Shown one piece after another: positions 34,399 to 46,953 of a DNA stretch of 64,000 nucleotides; positions within the stretch are counted from its first letter, which is position 1; each line of letters starts with the position of its first letter. The notes under the pieces are model-generated. The model made no database searches. It was not told the origin of the DNA and saw nothing but the letters and a program-made list of their open reading frames with translations. Location: the NCBI RefSeq assembly GCF_029227915.1, contig NC_079875.1, forward strand, positions 8,305,001 to 8,369,000. The letters run 5' to 3'. This stretch comes from Hydractinia symbiolongicarpus. Taxonomy: Eukaryota; Cnidaria; Hydrozoa; Anthoathecata; Hydractiniidae. Position numbers and translations under genes: made by a program.

Positions 34399-37300
34399 TG
34401 GTAATATTCAACTAGTTAAATTGTGTAACAGAAGTTCGGTAAATGTTTATAATAGCGATATTTACATTCAAAATCAATTTCTTGGACGATTGCTGTAAAT
34501 TTTCTTACCACTAATGTGTAGCAGTTGTCAGAAAAAACCTTTAATACTCTATTAATCAACTTTTAAAATTTAAGATCTGATCTGGAATTTAAGACCCACA
34601 GTTAATTCGGAATGACTCCTAAGCGCTATTCAATCCCCGACTTGTAGAAAATATTACTTAATGTTGAACACTTAACATCAGGAAACGTATCGACAAGCTT
34701 TCAGTTTCAGGGGCAAAAAATAAAATTTATAGACCTGCTTTCATGCTACGTGACTAAGGAAACTCCACCATGGTCAGTGCACATCAACCCCTATATTGAC
34801 TACGCTCTTATGTGTTTTACCTGGGAATATCTGCGAGTAACAGCAATAACAAATTCAAGGGAATAAAAAAGGGCTTTTATTCGAACATTATTTTACTACA
34901 ACCGTGGGTTGCTCTTACTTATACATAATTGGGGCTTATTGCTGCGGAAAGTCCTCAATTGCACTGATTTCTTCGTCACATATAAATATAGGCATTACCT
35001 TATGATAATAATAATGGATGAGATTAAGAATATTACATTGTTGAGGTAAGGATACTTAGTAATAACACTTTTGTTTATTATCGTTTACCAAGGATGACTT
35101 GATCAGCAATTTTTTAGTGATAGCCCTGTAAAACAATGGTGCTACATGATGAATTTGATAGAACTTTCTCTTATGAGGTAAAACTAACAACCGCTCATCA
35201 AAAGCCAGTTTCTATTTAAGTGTTCTCATCTTTCAACTGTAAGACGACACCTCTTAATATTTAAAGAGTAACTCGTCTTATTTTCTCAAGCTACGAAAAA
35301 GAAATATGTTAACACACAACGACTGAATAAAAAATTTTGAAGTTAAAAACAACAACCAAATTGAATACAGCATGTGAACTGAATAAAGGCATTAAAAATA
35401 ACGAAGATTCTAAAGTCAGCTTCTCTCATTTAGCAATACTGCCATGTAATAAACCTCGGGTTTTGAAGATAGGGGGCATCAAAAAGTAGAATAACTTATT
35501 AAGTTATAACTTAATCTTAACACAAGGCAACGATTTCTCTGCTAGAAATGATGGGCAAATATTTTTTTATGAACTTACTTGAACCAAAGTTGAGGCAAAC
35601 TTAGTTTTTAAAAGAGACATTGCACCTCTAAACTCTCAATTAGATGTGCGAGATGACATATCTGTACTAAGTACGTCACTCTAAATGTACGCCATGCTTT
35701 ACTGATACTAGGCGCGATACTCAGACGCACAGTCCTGAATTTTCTAGCTAGTTGAACAGAAAAGGTCTCAGAATAAGATCTCAGCGCAGTGACTAGCGCA
35801 AGAGTGTCCTATTTAGAGTTTATTATCCCAATTATCTATGAGAGACTTGGTAACAAGCTGGAAATCAAGTATTACACCAAAAATAAAAAGTAAAATATTT
35901 TCTCGGGAAAAAACAACAAAACATTTTGTACATTTCAACCTAACAGTTGGCTTTTTCTGTCTTATGGCGTTACTTACTATACATTATCAGCAGATATACG
36001 TGGAACGTAACTCTAACTTGCTTGCCACGTGATTCGGTTGGCGGTCAGCAAATTGCAAAAGTTAGACTTCAAACATATTACATGGCGGTCAATAGATGGC
36101 AAAAACATATTACGCAAAGAGAAAACCTTCTAGAAAAAGCACAGTGTGATTAGGTGGTCTTAAAATGCATTAAGCTTTGAATCATGACTGGCAAAAATAT
36201 ATGAAAAGAAATGTCATTTCCGTCCATACTATTGATGAATTTTATTTTGGGTTGTTCCTAGAAGCTTCTACGTTTCTTTTAAATTGATTGAACGTGCCAA
36301 CAATGCCAGGAAGATAAAGTCGCGCCGGCAAAAAAAATTGTCGCACGTGTTAAAAATATCCGTCTCGTGCATTTCTAAATATTCCATCATCACTATATGA
36401 CGCGACATTCTATTACGTTGACGTCAAACTGACGGAACTTTGCTGACAAAGCTATTTATGCTAATTTGATTTTAATATCTGTTGATAATAATATCCCATA
36501 AGCGTTTTTTAATAAAAAACCTACAGAAGTACGCAATTATAATTAGCTGTTGTTGCCCTGGTAACAAACGTTATAATTTAAAATCAGCATTTTCTTTAAG
36601 AAGTGGATGATCCCTTTTCAATTATTTCATCATGACATTTTGCTTTGCTATTATAAAAACGTACTAAAAAACTGATCGTAATTGACAAACTAGCTACGTA
36701 TTATTCTGACTCATATCTATGCGCAGCTCTGTGTATTCCATAATATTATTGTTTAAACATATTTCTTCAGCATTATTACGATTAGGGTGAAATTTTAATT
36801 TTGTCCTTAAAATGCCAACGTTATAAAATATACCACTGGTGTATTGTTTTAAAGGAACCGTCCCGTTAGCATATCATAGTCGTTGTAGAGAACTACGGTC
36901 ACGGGTAGTAATTCATAAAATAAAGTTGAAGAACTCACAAATCGCGTTTTCTAGACTTGTTAGGCTTTTTATACAACCAAATCCGACCCGGGGAAGAGGT
37001 TGAGTTCACACTAAAATACGTTTATATTATCTCCACTCTATAAAATTTAGTGAAGGTCCAAAGTTCATTCTGATTAGACTTAAATTTCAAAAATGCAGTT
37101 TATAATGAGAGCGTTGGCTTACCGTGAAAAGAACTTACATTTAATACGTATTCCCCTTGACCTCGGTTGTAGGGGATCTTGCTAAGAGTCATTATTACAG
37201 AGTGGTTACTAAGATTCACTAAACAATTGTACAATTATGTGGGACCGAGTTAAAAAAGGTTGCGAAGAAATTCCCCTGTAAGATAGGCAGTTGAACAAAG

Positions 37301-38045
37301 GGGGGAATATGGGAAAGGAGAAATTGACCATGCTAGTCGGATGGTATGCACATCACCTACGTAACATCTTTGCAAAATAATGGAATTTTTATGTGTAGGT
37401 AATTTCCCTTGCCGCGATAAAAGATATTTTTAAAAGACGTTAACAACAATGAAAACAAATTGATTTGTAAACAATGCTGACAAGGAAGTAATTTCGCAGC
37501 AACGATACCATCTTTGTAACCATACATCCTGCATGTTTTAAATAGAAGGTTATTTTAAACTTGTTAACAAAATGAACTGTATGGATCATTTCAATGGATA
37601 GTATATTTTAGTACTTCAAACTGTTCTTATGTATCGAACACAAGGCATATACAAACATTATTACTTCCGAAAGGTTGTAACATATTTATGGGTGTGTAAT
37701 CTTGTCAAACCAGGGACTGAAGTGAAATGTGGTCTCTTCACTTCCAAACGTCAATATGAATTTTGATTAAAAGTCATTTTCAATCAGCATGTTCCAAATC
37801 AGAATTTGAAATTCCAGGTGAAAAAATTTTAACTCACCATGTTAGGAATTAATTAGTGTTCATTTTTAACAAAAGAACATAACCTTGAACTTGCGCCCTT
37901 AAGTCAACCATTTCTAATTTCTCCTTTATTAATACCACCCTACTAAATGCCCGTCAAAGGGGAATTTGTAATAAACGCCCGATAACTTATTCTCGTCCCT
38001 TTAAAATGAAAACCTGTAAAGCTGTCACTACTTTCGAGGTTTATC
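34399..38045. other. Intergenic, no gene recognised
   Basis: About 3.6 kb of AT-rich DNA. Open frames here are short, lack splice-site context and show no recognisable motif. No strong repeat was noticed. Confidence 0.35.
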
Positions 38046-38155
38046 TCAAAGCAACTTTATCCCCAGGGCGTCTTGTGTCTTTTCTGTGACATCGAGGAGG
38101 CGATACCCTGGTTATAGAAGAGAGACAACAGGTGCTGAAAACGAGGTTGATCCCA
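38046..38155. mobile_element. Small inverted-repeat element (CCCTGGG family)
   Basis: Begins TTTATCCCCAGGGCGTCTTG and ends AACGAGGTTGATCCC with an internal TACCCTGG. It belongs to the same diverged family as the elements at 26.5 and 44-46.7 kb. Confidence 0.4.
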
Positions 38156-38313
38156 AAGAGTTTTTGGGTCAAGAATGCCGATAACTAAATCGTGTGTTCA
38201 GGCGATAGACTACGGAAGTCTTTACATGGACTCGAAATAAGATTTCAAGCTGCAATATAATGGCGTTGTGTTTTGAAGACACATGAAGTTTTTCACATCG
38301 TGTTTGTGTGAAC

Positions 38314-38370
38314 TGCGCATGCGCAATAACCTTCTGAGCATGCGCAATAGCTTTATACACATGCGTAATA
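38314..38370. promoter_or_regulatory. Three NRF1-like sites at exact 21-bp spacing
   Basis: TGCGCATGCGCA at 38,314-38,325 is a perfect NRF1-type palindrome. It is followed by GAGCATGCGCAATA and ACACATGCGTAATA. The CATGCG cores start at 38,318, 38,339 and 38,360, an exact 21-bp period (two helical turns). No gene was identified beside it. CpG-bearing sequence extends to about 38,620. Confidence 0.55.
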
Positions 38371-38639
38371 ACGTTTCATATTGGGTAAATCGTGTTTACC
38401 TGAATATTTTAAGGGCGAAATAAAATATCAACGCTGAAATGAATCTTGTAAAGGCTGCCTCTATCACTCATAAAAATGGCGTTGGCCTTTCTGCACATGA
38501 TGACCAATATATAGACAAGTCGCGGTGTAAAGTAATGCTTTTGCATCTAGAACAATGGAGATGGACACGCATGGGCACAGGCAAAAAATATAAACAGCGG
38601 ACCGCGACGATCGAAAATGTTAAGTGTAAAAAAAACTGA

Positions 38640-39809
38640 CGCTAAAATTGGTAATGTCTGCTCTTAAATAGAGAAGATAATAGTTGAGAAAAAACTATTT
38701 CGATTCATCTTCAACCTTACCTTCCTAAAAATCTATAAATTAGAATAAAGATTCAAATTGGCTATGTGGTCTTCTTTTCTTGCCTGTCAGGATGCGCGCG
38801 CATATACGGAACTTTGTAAACATTTTCAACCCATCTATATACTGATTATGTTTTAATGGATAATTTCGGAAATAATTTTGAATTATTCATTAGGTTAAAC
38901 CTTGTCTGATTATAGAACATGCTACATAGCATGTGTTTTGAGAGAGATCTGGCACGAAATAGATAGAGTTAAAAAATTCTAGAACAATTTTCTCAGCCTG
39001 ATTGTTTTTATGAGGCCACCGCACTCGTCATGTTGGCCACAAAACGGAAATAATAGGTCAAATTGATTAAATTAAAAAATTACGTTATGGTTGGAAATAC
39101 AACTAGTCAATGACACCTTGTTAACATTTCTGAACTCCAAATGCAAAGACAGTCCTTTATTACTGCGGTAATTGCACTATTATTTAATGTCAAAAATCGT
39201 AAAAAGTTGCTAAATCGTGCATTAAAGTAAACTTATTCAAAAATATTTCCATAGGTCATTCGGTTATACATGCGACAGATGAACAAAAAATATTTTAAAA
39301 GAAAACAAATTGTTTTAGTGCTTCCATGAAGACCTTTCATTACTGTCTTGGCATACCACGAAATGTAGATTAAACACCAAACAATGAAGATATTACGTCA
39401 GGAGCACCATCACGAGATAAATTGGGCGTTCACTGTTGTCGTGTTAATAAAAAAGCTCATCATTTGATATATAAAAAAACTGATTTCTTATCGGCTTTTT
39501 TAACGCAAAAAACATAGAATTACAGATATGTTGGCATAGAAAATTTTTAACGCTCAGGTATTTTAGATATGTTGTCATGGAAAAAATTAAATTCATTGCT
39601 TTGTCTACTGGTGTAGTTTGCAAACACATCACGAGTTGAGAAACGAAATGGTTCCCCTATTGCAACCACGCTCGTTCTTCCCTTTTAAATAAAAAGGAGA
39701 AAAATTGATGAGTTTCAACCCAAAGCAAATAGAGTAATATTTGTCAAGTGCAGTAATGATGTAGCTGGTTAAACACATGGTTACTTGAAAAACAATTTAC
39801 ATCTAAATT
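38640..39809. other. Intergenic, no gene recognised
   Basis: AT-rich DNA without supported exons or clear repeats. Confidence 0.35.
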
Positions 39810-39956
39810 TTAATTTGGTATGCAAAAAATCTGAAACTTCTTCCACTCCAACTTAGCAGGGCGCTCCAGTGCTTCCCACAAGGGCTTCCTCCCGTTAAAA
39901 AGTGCATTAGGAACATCCTTCCCGGGTAACACCGTTAAGATGTCACTACAGAACCG
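39810..39956 (-). CDS. Orphan candidate exon
   Basis: On the minus strand a 48-codon open stretch starts right after an acceptor TTCTTATTCTAG and runs to TAA. It has a noticeably higher G+C content and more protein-like composition than its surroundings (LPGKDVPNALFNGRKPLWEA is a representative part). It could be the last exon of a gene whose other exons I could not find, or a remnant of a processed or mobile sequence. The family is not recognised. Confidence 0.3.
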   Translation of the reverse strand, partial: RFCSDILTVLPGKDVPNALFNGRKPLWEALERPAKLEWKKFQIFCIPN

Positions 39957-39959
39957 CTA

Positions 39960-41014
39960 GAATAAGAACATTCATTGAACAAACCAAACTATAAATAAAA
40001 TTATATTTAGTATTTTAACGACCTCAGTGTATAGCTATTATTAAAACCGGGAGAAAACTTTATTTACCATTTCAACTATAAAAGTGCATAACTTTTATAA
40101 AAACTGTGAGAAAAACAAAATATCACTCGTCTTAATTTAAGATTTTATAGTTCAATTTAAAAACGACATATATTAACATATAAACACCTTTTTAATATCT
40201 TAAACGCTATATTAACTCCAAACAGTGTGATAAAATATTTCCCTTTATCACCCCAAATATGGAATCGATGTGTTATAAAGGATTTGTACAAAGATTGCGC
40301 AAGAAAAAAAAATGACTGATATGAATGTCATCGTTCGCTTATTGACGCTTTTGGATCAAAAGCTGTATAGGTTGCCCATTGATGTCAATTTTCCCATGAG
40401 CAAGTATAAATGCTATTTCCTGTGCATAGTAAAAAAGGCTTCGAGCTCATTTGAGAGACATGTGATTCCTTTTCCTTTTCCCCCTGCAGTATGAATTTCT
40501 GCAGGACAATATTTTAATTTGCTTGTGGGAATGCCTTAGTAAGTCTTTGGGAACTTTAGAAATCTTTTGATGTCTCCCTTACATGTTTCACATTATTTTC
40601 AGGTTGCAAATGTAATTTGCCTTACCATCTTCCTAAAATGTCTCGTCCTTCATCTTATATTTGAAGTGGATAACGAATCCAGTCATTACCCTTGCCTCCA
40701 AGGTATTTTTGTATTTCCCCTAACTAACATTAAAGCGGCAATTGGGCAAGTAGCCAATCCTGGGAGCGACGTTATCGTTTTTGCTATTTTAGAGCCCTAT
40801 CTCCAGGTCTACATTTGTCAATAGCGCTTTCTGACAAATTCTCCTGATGGTTAGGCGATGGAATATAACTCAGAGACCTCGCTGACATTACAATATTTAA
40901 AAATCCGTGAAGGAGAAGTTCTTGTTGCTAATCTCTTCCCGAAAATCCACAAAATCTATGATGGTTAAAATTTAATGTCTTTGTAAACTTCTACACATTT
41001 CCCGAATACTTACG
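39960..41014. other. Intergenic, upstream of Bcl-2-like gene
   Basis: No supported exon. A plus-strand open frame at 40,567-40,824 (85 codons) has no recognised motif and is not called. Confidence 0.35.
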
Positions 41015-41022
41015 TGACGTCA
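41015..41022. promoter_or_regulatory. CRE-type palindrome TGACGTCA
   Basis: A perfect CREB/ATF consensus site, about 700 bp upstream of the Bcl-2-like start codon. It is followed by a 23-bp-period direct duplication of TGTTTTTACAAAACGATCT (about 41,071-41,113). A functional link to the downstream gene is inference. Confidence 0.4.
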
Positions 41023-41709
41023 TAATTATTCGAAAGCTTGTATTAATCGTACAGCCAACTCGTCACCAGTGTGTTTTTACAAAACGATCTCTTGTGTTTT
41101 TACAAAACGATCTGGGCACAAAGTAATTTTCCCCTGTAAATTATAGTAATTTTTTTATTATGGTAAATAATGTATAAGCAGCACTCCATTGCAGATGCTT
41201 TTTTAGTTTTATGTTTTTTTTGATATATTTTTAACAAACTAAAATATTTTTGTAGTTTGTCCACATGACTTTTTACTACATCTCGGGAGAAAATTTTATT
41301 CATAATTTTTAAGTGTACTTTCGTTTTTATTTAATTTCCCCAAATGAATTAAGTAAAATTACTTGCTTTCTATTCGCTCTTTCGAACGAATTAATCGAAA
41401 CAACAAAGAGCCAATGAAAACAATGAATAGTAATATGTATTAGCCAATCAAATTCGAGATTGAATAGATAATATAACAGACAGCTGTATAAAGGTTGAAC
41501 GTAGTAGGTAGTACTATAAGAAAAAAAACAAAAAAAAGTTCAAACTTATATATTATAGGAAAGAAACTTTTCGAAAGAACTTAAAGTTTTCTGACTGTTG
41601 TTGTAATATATATCGACACTTGACTATCGACGTACAATCTCGCGCTACGGTAAAGAGAGTTGGTTTATTTCTAAAGTGGTTAAATCTAAAGACAGAGTTT
41701 TCACAGATA

Positions 41710-43366
41710 ATGACAGAGAAAATCGAATTTGACGACACTGGAAACGCGAATAATACCCCTGAAGGTAAAATCGCTAGAGAAGTCGCATCGCAATACATTG
41801 CCAAGAAAGTAGGCAAGCCAATAAAGAACATAGCACTGCGAAAAGAAGTCGAAATAATGTTGAGACTGACCGATGAAATAGATAATATGTACGACTTAGC
41901 CAACATGTGTAATCGCTTGAATGTTAGCAACGAAAACGCTCATTACGTGTTTATGGAAATCGCTGAAGAAATATTTCAAGAGGGAATAAACTGGGGAAGA
42001 ATTATAGTTTTATACGCATTTGCTGGCAAATTAGCGCAACATTTTAAAAGAACAAATAACGAACAACTTGTTGATAAAGTAGGCAGTTGGGTTGGAACTG
42101 CTGTTTCTAAAAAATCTATGTGGATACGGGACTGCGGACATGGATGGGTAAGTTTTAAATATTTTTTTATTTATTTAAACCGTTATTATTCTATTTTTAT
42201 TTCCGTGATGAAAACCCCATGAGTTATGGCCTTTTACGAATGGTTTTTTTAACAGTTGACGAAACAGTATGGAAAAGTGTCCTTTCTTTCAACGGCCAAC
42301 CCACTTTACTTTGGCAAGCTCTACTGTTAATAATAGAAAACCGAACAGATCAAAGCTGTTAAAAAAAATATTCTCCGGTCGGTTGTTGACAATAAAGCAA
42401 TTAAAAGATTTAAAAAAGTTTTCTTTAACATTTTTTTCAAAAAAAATAACAGAAAGTCCTTAAGGAAAATATTTTTTCTGTTTTACTCGCTATCTGCACG
42501 AAAACACTTTAATTTAACGACACGACACAACGTCAAAACGACACCACAAAAAATGTCGTCAGATTCCGTGTAAATTCCGATTAAATAAATTCTTACAGAG
42601 TTTTAATTCATGAAATATATAAAATACGTTTTGGAAAATGGTTTAACTAACAACATTATTACAAGTTATTTTGTTTTCTCCTAAATCCAGAAAATGACAC
42701 AGAAACTTAGACTCATTAAGGGACATCTTAACACATTTAAGGACATCTTGAAGCCCACGCTCTTTTTCCTAACATCATGAAATGAATGAACCATTACACA
42801 CCTCTTTCGAAATTGTCACTATGCCAACGTAGTGACGGAGAATTTTCTGACTTGATCGGGTATCAACATTGTCTCGATTAACCAACTGTTATTATTATTT
42901 TTAAAAATTATGAATCACATTTTATTTATTTATAAGTTCTCAGTTTTCGGTTTAAAGTTCACTTAAAAATTTCCGCACATTCCCCACAGAGAGAAATTTT
43001 CTTTTGATAAAAATAATTGATATATTTGTGTTTGTGCTTGAACTGAAACAAATTTAGTTTCCAGTGTTAAATATAAAGCTTGAAAATAAAAAATAATCAT
43101 AAAACAGGTGTTTTTGCTATAGGTAAACCTAAAAGGAAACTGTTGGACGAATTTTAAAATCGGGACAGCAACTTCAGACTCAGCTCTCTATTATAAGATA
43201 TTGAAGCTTTTAAGTTAAACGTTTAAAACCTTTATTTCTTTAGACTGGATTTATTCAGGCATTTGGTGAATCAAAAGGTGAGAATGAAAACAATTGGTTT
43301 CAAGGTATGTTTGCGGCTACCATTGGCTTTGGTACTCTTGCAGCAGCGATGCTAATCAAAAGCTAG
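41710..43366 (+). CDS. Bcl-2 family apoptosis regulator
   Basis: Two coding exons, 41,710-42,147 and 43,244-43,366, give 186 aa. The ATG at 41,710 is the first in the frame; the upstream open codons lack ATG. The BH1 motif is clear at about residues 88-107 (EGINWGRIIVLYAFAGKL), BH2 at about 138-152 (MWIRDCGHGW then TGFIQAFG), and a BH3-like helix at about 45-60 (VEIMLRLTDEIDNMYD, with TD in place of the usual GD). A C-terminal hydrophobic segment with small residues (about 165-183) ends in LIKS, a tail anchor for mitochondrial or ER membranes. The single intron falls exactly within BH2 after GW, the conserved Bcl-2-family intron position. BH2 has an extra residue (CGHGW instead of GGW). Whether it is pro-survival or Bak/Bok-like cannot be settled from sequence by eye. 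Confidence 0.93.
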
Positions 43367-43540
43367 ATGTCCAACATTAAAGGATCACATTAATGACATC
43401 TTTCGTCATCTCTTGGTTATTCTTCACACTGTTGATAATGCCGGTGGAATGTCAATTTTACAACATTCCGTAAGTTGATATTACTGGCATGTGGACAAAA
43501 AAACATGTTGATCGATACGTTTTGTATGGTCATTTTCTGT

Positions 43541-43652
43541 TAGCTAAAAGCTATTGCCTGTAACCGCGTAATTGTTTGGTCATAATGGTAACACTATAGC
43601 TAAAAGCTATTGCCTGTAACCATTTAATCGTTTGGTCATAATGGTAACACTA
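43541..43652 (+). repeat. 56-bp tandem duplication
   Basis: TAGCTAAAAGCTATTGCCTG through TTTGGTCATAATGGTAACAC occurs twice in tandem (43,541-43,596 and 43,597-43,652) with about five differences. It lies just 3' of the Bcl-2-like stop codon, probably in its 3' UTR or immediately beyond. Confidence 0.9.
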
Positions 43653-44114
43653 AATTCTATCCTACTTCTTGGCAATAAGAAAAGCAAAGAAGATATTTAT
43701 TTCTTTACTATATTTTATTTATATCTTGTAAAAATGTCGATAAGAGAATATTGTAAATATGTTTATTTTAATAAATACAGATGTTTTTTAGTTCAAATAA
43801 AAGATCAGATAATTTAAAAATAGCTTGGTTGTTGTTGTTGTTGTTTTTCGTGTGAACGCCAACTGTGTTTATATAAGAAAAAAATTAAAGGGTGCTCTTT
43901 CATTTATCATTGGATAAGTAGCCATGTTTACGCCTAAAAGTTGCTCGTCAGAGCTTAAAAAGAATGAGGTTCTTCTCATCGCAGTTGGCAATAAAGATAT
44001 CAAATAGTTAAGATTACCGACATGAAGGAATACAAGGCTTTTTTGTTATTCTTTTTTTGTTATTTTTCATCTAACTAAACAGTTAAACTGTCAAGCAAAG
44101 TTTATTGAAAAGAC

Positions 44115-46745
44115 CATCTACAACCTCTTGCCCAGGACCCTAATTGAATAATGCCGATACCAACAGGAACTGAAGAGGCTACTGTGGGTAAAAAACTAAT
44201 TTGACGATTTGCATCACCACCAACGTCGTCCCCAGGTCTTTTTTTCTTTTTCTGATAATCTTGTAAAAAAAAATCTGGGGACGGGGTTGCATCACCACAG
44301 CATTTAATCAGCAATTTTTCGTGGGATTTTATAACAATTTTTAAATAAACGCGTTTTAATTTTGTACATAGATACGTAGGAATTCCTTATCTTAAAAAAT
44401 ATTGCAAAAATGCAATTAACAGACTCCATCGTCAATTGAATTGTATAATGCGGTCTTAACCTAATTTTCTGGGAATGTATCACTTGTTCATATTGAACAA
44501 AAACGTTTTGATAGTCAGTGGTAATTTTGTACTTGAAAAAAGTTTTGTACTGTCAACAGAAAGGAAAGCAAATTTATGTCACGCATGCAGTTTTTGAAAC
44601 ATTTTCTATCGCACGGTATTATTCTAACCTCGTCCCAGGGCTTTTTTCATTTTGTAATAATTGCCTTGCCTTTATTAAAAAGAGGAAAAGAATCCTAGGT
44701 AAGAGGTTAGGTAATCTTCTTGTAATCAGTGGTATCTCCAACGGGTTTTACATTTTAAGCATGCCGATTTTTTACAATTCACATTTTAATAGCCTGTTAA
44801 GACATGCAGTTTGACTATTAGCTGAATTTAGGTTTATGTGTTGTGGGTAGCCCATCATGCTACCGATATTTCATAGCGGTATTTACCGCATGACAGTTCG
44901 CGTGGTAGCAAAGTAAAAACGACCAAAATTTCATAACAGAATCATTTATACTTGATCAAAACGACCACCCTTATTCGCAGGGATTTTTTGCAAAGCTATT
45001 CAATTTCGCCACAACTCCTTGTCAAACTTAAGAGTTGAGACCACCCTCGTCCCCAATTTTTGTTTTGTTGCCTTTTTGATATCAGAAAAGGCGGTAAAAG
45101 AACCCTGGGGCTAAATGTGGAAGCGGGACTGTAAACGCAGTTAGTCAAACATTAAAACAAAAAGAAAGGACTTAGTGTGCAAACTACAGATTAGTCTGGG
45201 ATTTGGTAAGAAAATGCATTTTTGGTAAAGTTAACAACAGGCTAAGATTGTCTAAATTGTAAACATTTGTTAGAAAACTCCTTGGTTTATAATTTTGTTT
45301 TTTTAATTTCCTTCAACACAACAACTATGTTTAAATAAGTTTTGTCGCCGCTACAATTATTTATGAATTGTTTATCAACCTTCAATAATACCTAGCAATA
45401 ATCTCGTTACCAGGACTTCTTTTTCGATTTTTACTTGTTTCGCGTCAGCATGCATATCAAAATTAAAAAAAACTTCTGGGGACTTGATTTTAAGCAGTAA
45501 CTTTTTGAAAATGTAAAGAAAATCGAGGTTGAGATATAAAAGCAAATGTTTTCCCATTCCTTATTCTTTCCAACCCCTCAGGGCATCTTGTATTTTTTCT
45601 GGCAACAGGACAGCGAGATATCGCGTGCTGGTATAAAAAAGAGACAAAAGGCATTGGGAACAAGGTTGACTTCTTCCTCACTACAACAACTTCTACATCC
45701 TTTCAAGAAACATAGCGACATCATAATCGGAATATACATATAAAAAGCACGCATAAATACAACCTCGTCCCCGAGCAACTTTTTACGTTTGTATAAAAAA
45801 GCTTAAGGTTCTGGGTCCGAAGTAGGCATAAAAAATGCATTATGACCAACTTCGTTCCTATCCTAAGGAATTTTTAACATTTTGATGAAAATATCAAATA
45901 GGCAAAAATCCCTGGAAACGAGGGTGGCTTTATGACTGCACACAGTATGACTTTGTTTCCCAGTTAGAGCATCTATATAAAAGTACTAAGGAATGTTATA
46001 ATGACCATTTAATCTTATAGTTCAAGCAGTATATCCTTGTAACGTTTCCTAATGTCTGATAAGTGCCAAGGAAATGATGCTTTGTGCCAAAATACTTGAA
46101 TACCCGAACATGTCTATAATAACTTTTTATAAATTTTTGCATCATGTTTGTGGTCGGATGTAGATGTGACTTGTGAACTTCGTTTTAGTATGGTTTTAGT
46201 TAAAACAACAAAAAGAACATGGAACCAGAGATGCGTGTACGTTTCTTAAAGAGCTCCTACACATAAACCGTTTTACTTTATCAGACAAAATTTGCTGGCA
46301 CAAATTTTAGTCGGAAAGATTAGACTATTTGCCACTTGGGAATGTTTTGTTAACTTTTGAAAATTCTTCAGTCACTTTTCATAATCTCTTCAAGGTTTGA
46401 AGTTCATGTACTACATATAATTCGTCGAGCAACATTTTCTTGCGCATAAAATGTTTCGTCGGACAAAATATTCATCAGGTAGTAAAAATTCCGTCAATTT
46501 TGTCCGACATGTTCTTCTCCGATAATTTAGACACACACGATATACTTCGTCAACGTTCGTAAGTTTTCCTGAAAATCTTGTACTTGCTTTTTCCATTTTC
46601 CATCCATATTTCATAGCTTTATCAACCTCATCCCCGGACCTTCTTGTCTCTTATCCAGGCGCTGCGCTTTTGACACATCTGAAGAAAAAATTGACATACT
46701 GTCCGATATGCAAAAAGAGAAACAGGTCCTGGTTTTAAATTGGAC
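44115..46745. mobile_element. Cluster of CGTCCCCAGG / CCTGGGGACG small inverted-repeat elements
   Basis: At least eight short fold-back segments share diverged ends of the form AACCTCGTCCCCAGG...CCTGGGGACGAGGTTG. They lie at about 44,213-44,300, 44,626-44,710, 45,042-45,125, 45,400-45,490, 45,572-45,680, 45,762-45,830, 45,842-45,935 and 46,621-46,745. Interiors are 40-80 bp, poly-T on the left arm and poly-A on the right. They contain no coding sequence. Open frames in this stretch are by-products of these repeats. No gene was identified between the Bcl-2-like and RAG1-like genes. Confidence 0.65.
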
Positions 46746-46904
46746 AGGTTCATGATATTCCTAACCTTATTTTCAAGGATTCTTAATTTTTGTTTTAATA
46801 CACTTTCTACATAGCTACATGAATGAGTTTAAATATATTCTATAAACTGTACACAAGGGAAGAAAGACTGGACACGGGTGGTTCGAAGCGGAATCTAAGA
46901 GTTA

Positions 46905-46953
46905 GCGCATGCGCGGGTTTTTAACGACATCCGTGGAGGAATAATGGCGGCCG
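46905..46953 (+). promoter_or_regulatory. CpG-rich NRF1 + YY1-like promoter patch
   Basis: GCGCATGCGC (46,905-46,914) is an NRF1-type core, and 30 bp on lies AATAATGGCGGCC, which matches the YY1 consensus AANATGGCGGC. This pair is typical of animal housekeeping promoters. The ATG in the YY1-like site opens only 27 codons (MAAGIKLRSQNK...). No downstream plus-strand gene was recognised. Confidence 0.45.

Noticed and set aside
41553-41930. Minus-strand open frame of 125 codons
   Set aside because: Antisense to the first exon of the Bcl-2-like gene.
45375-45778. Several overlapping open frames
   Set aside because: They arise from the CCCTGGG-family fold-back units and share no protein motif.
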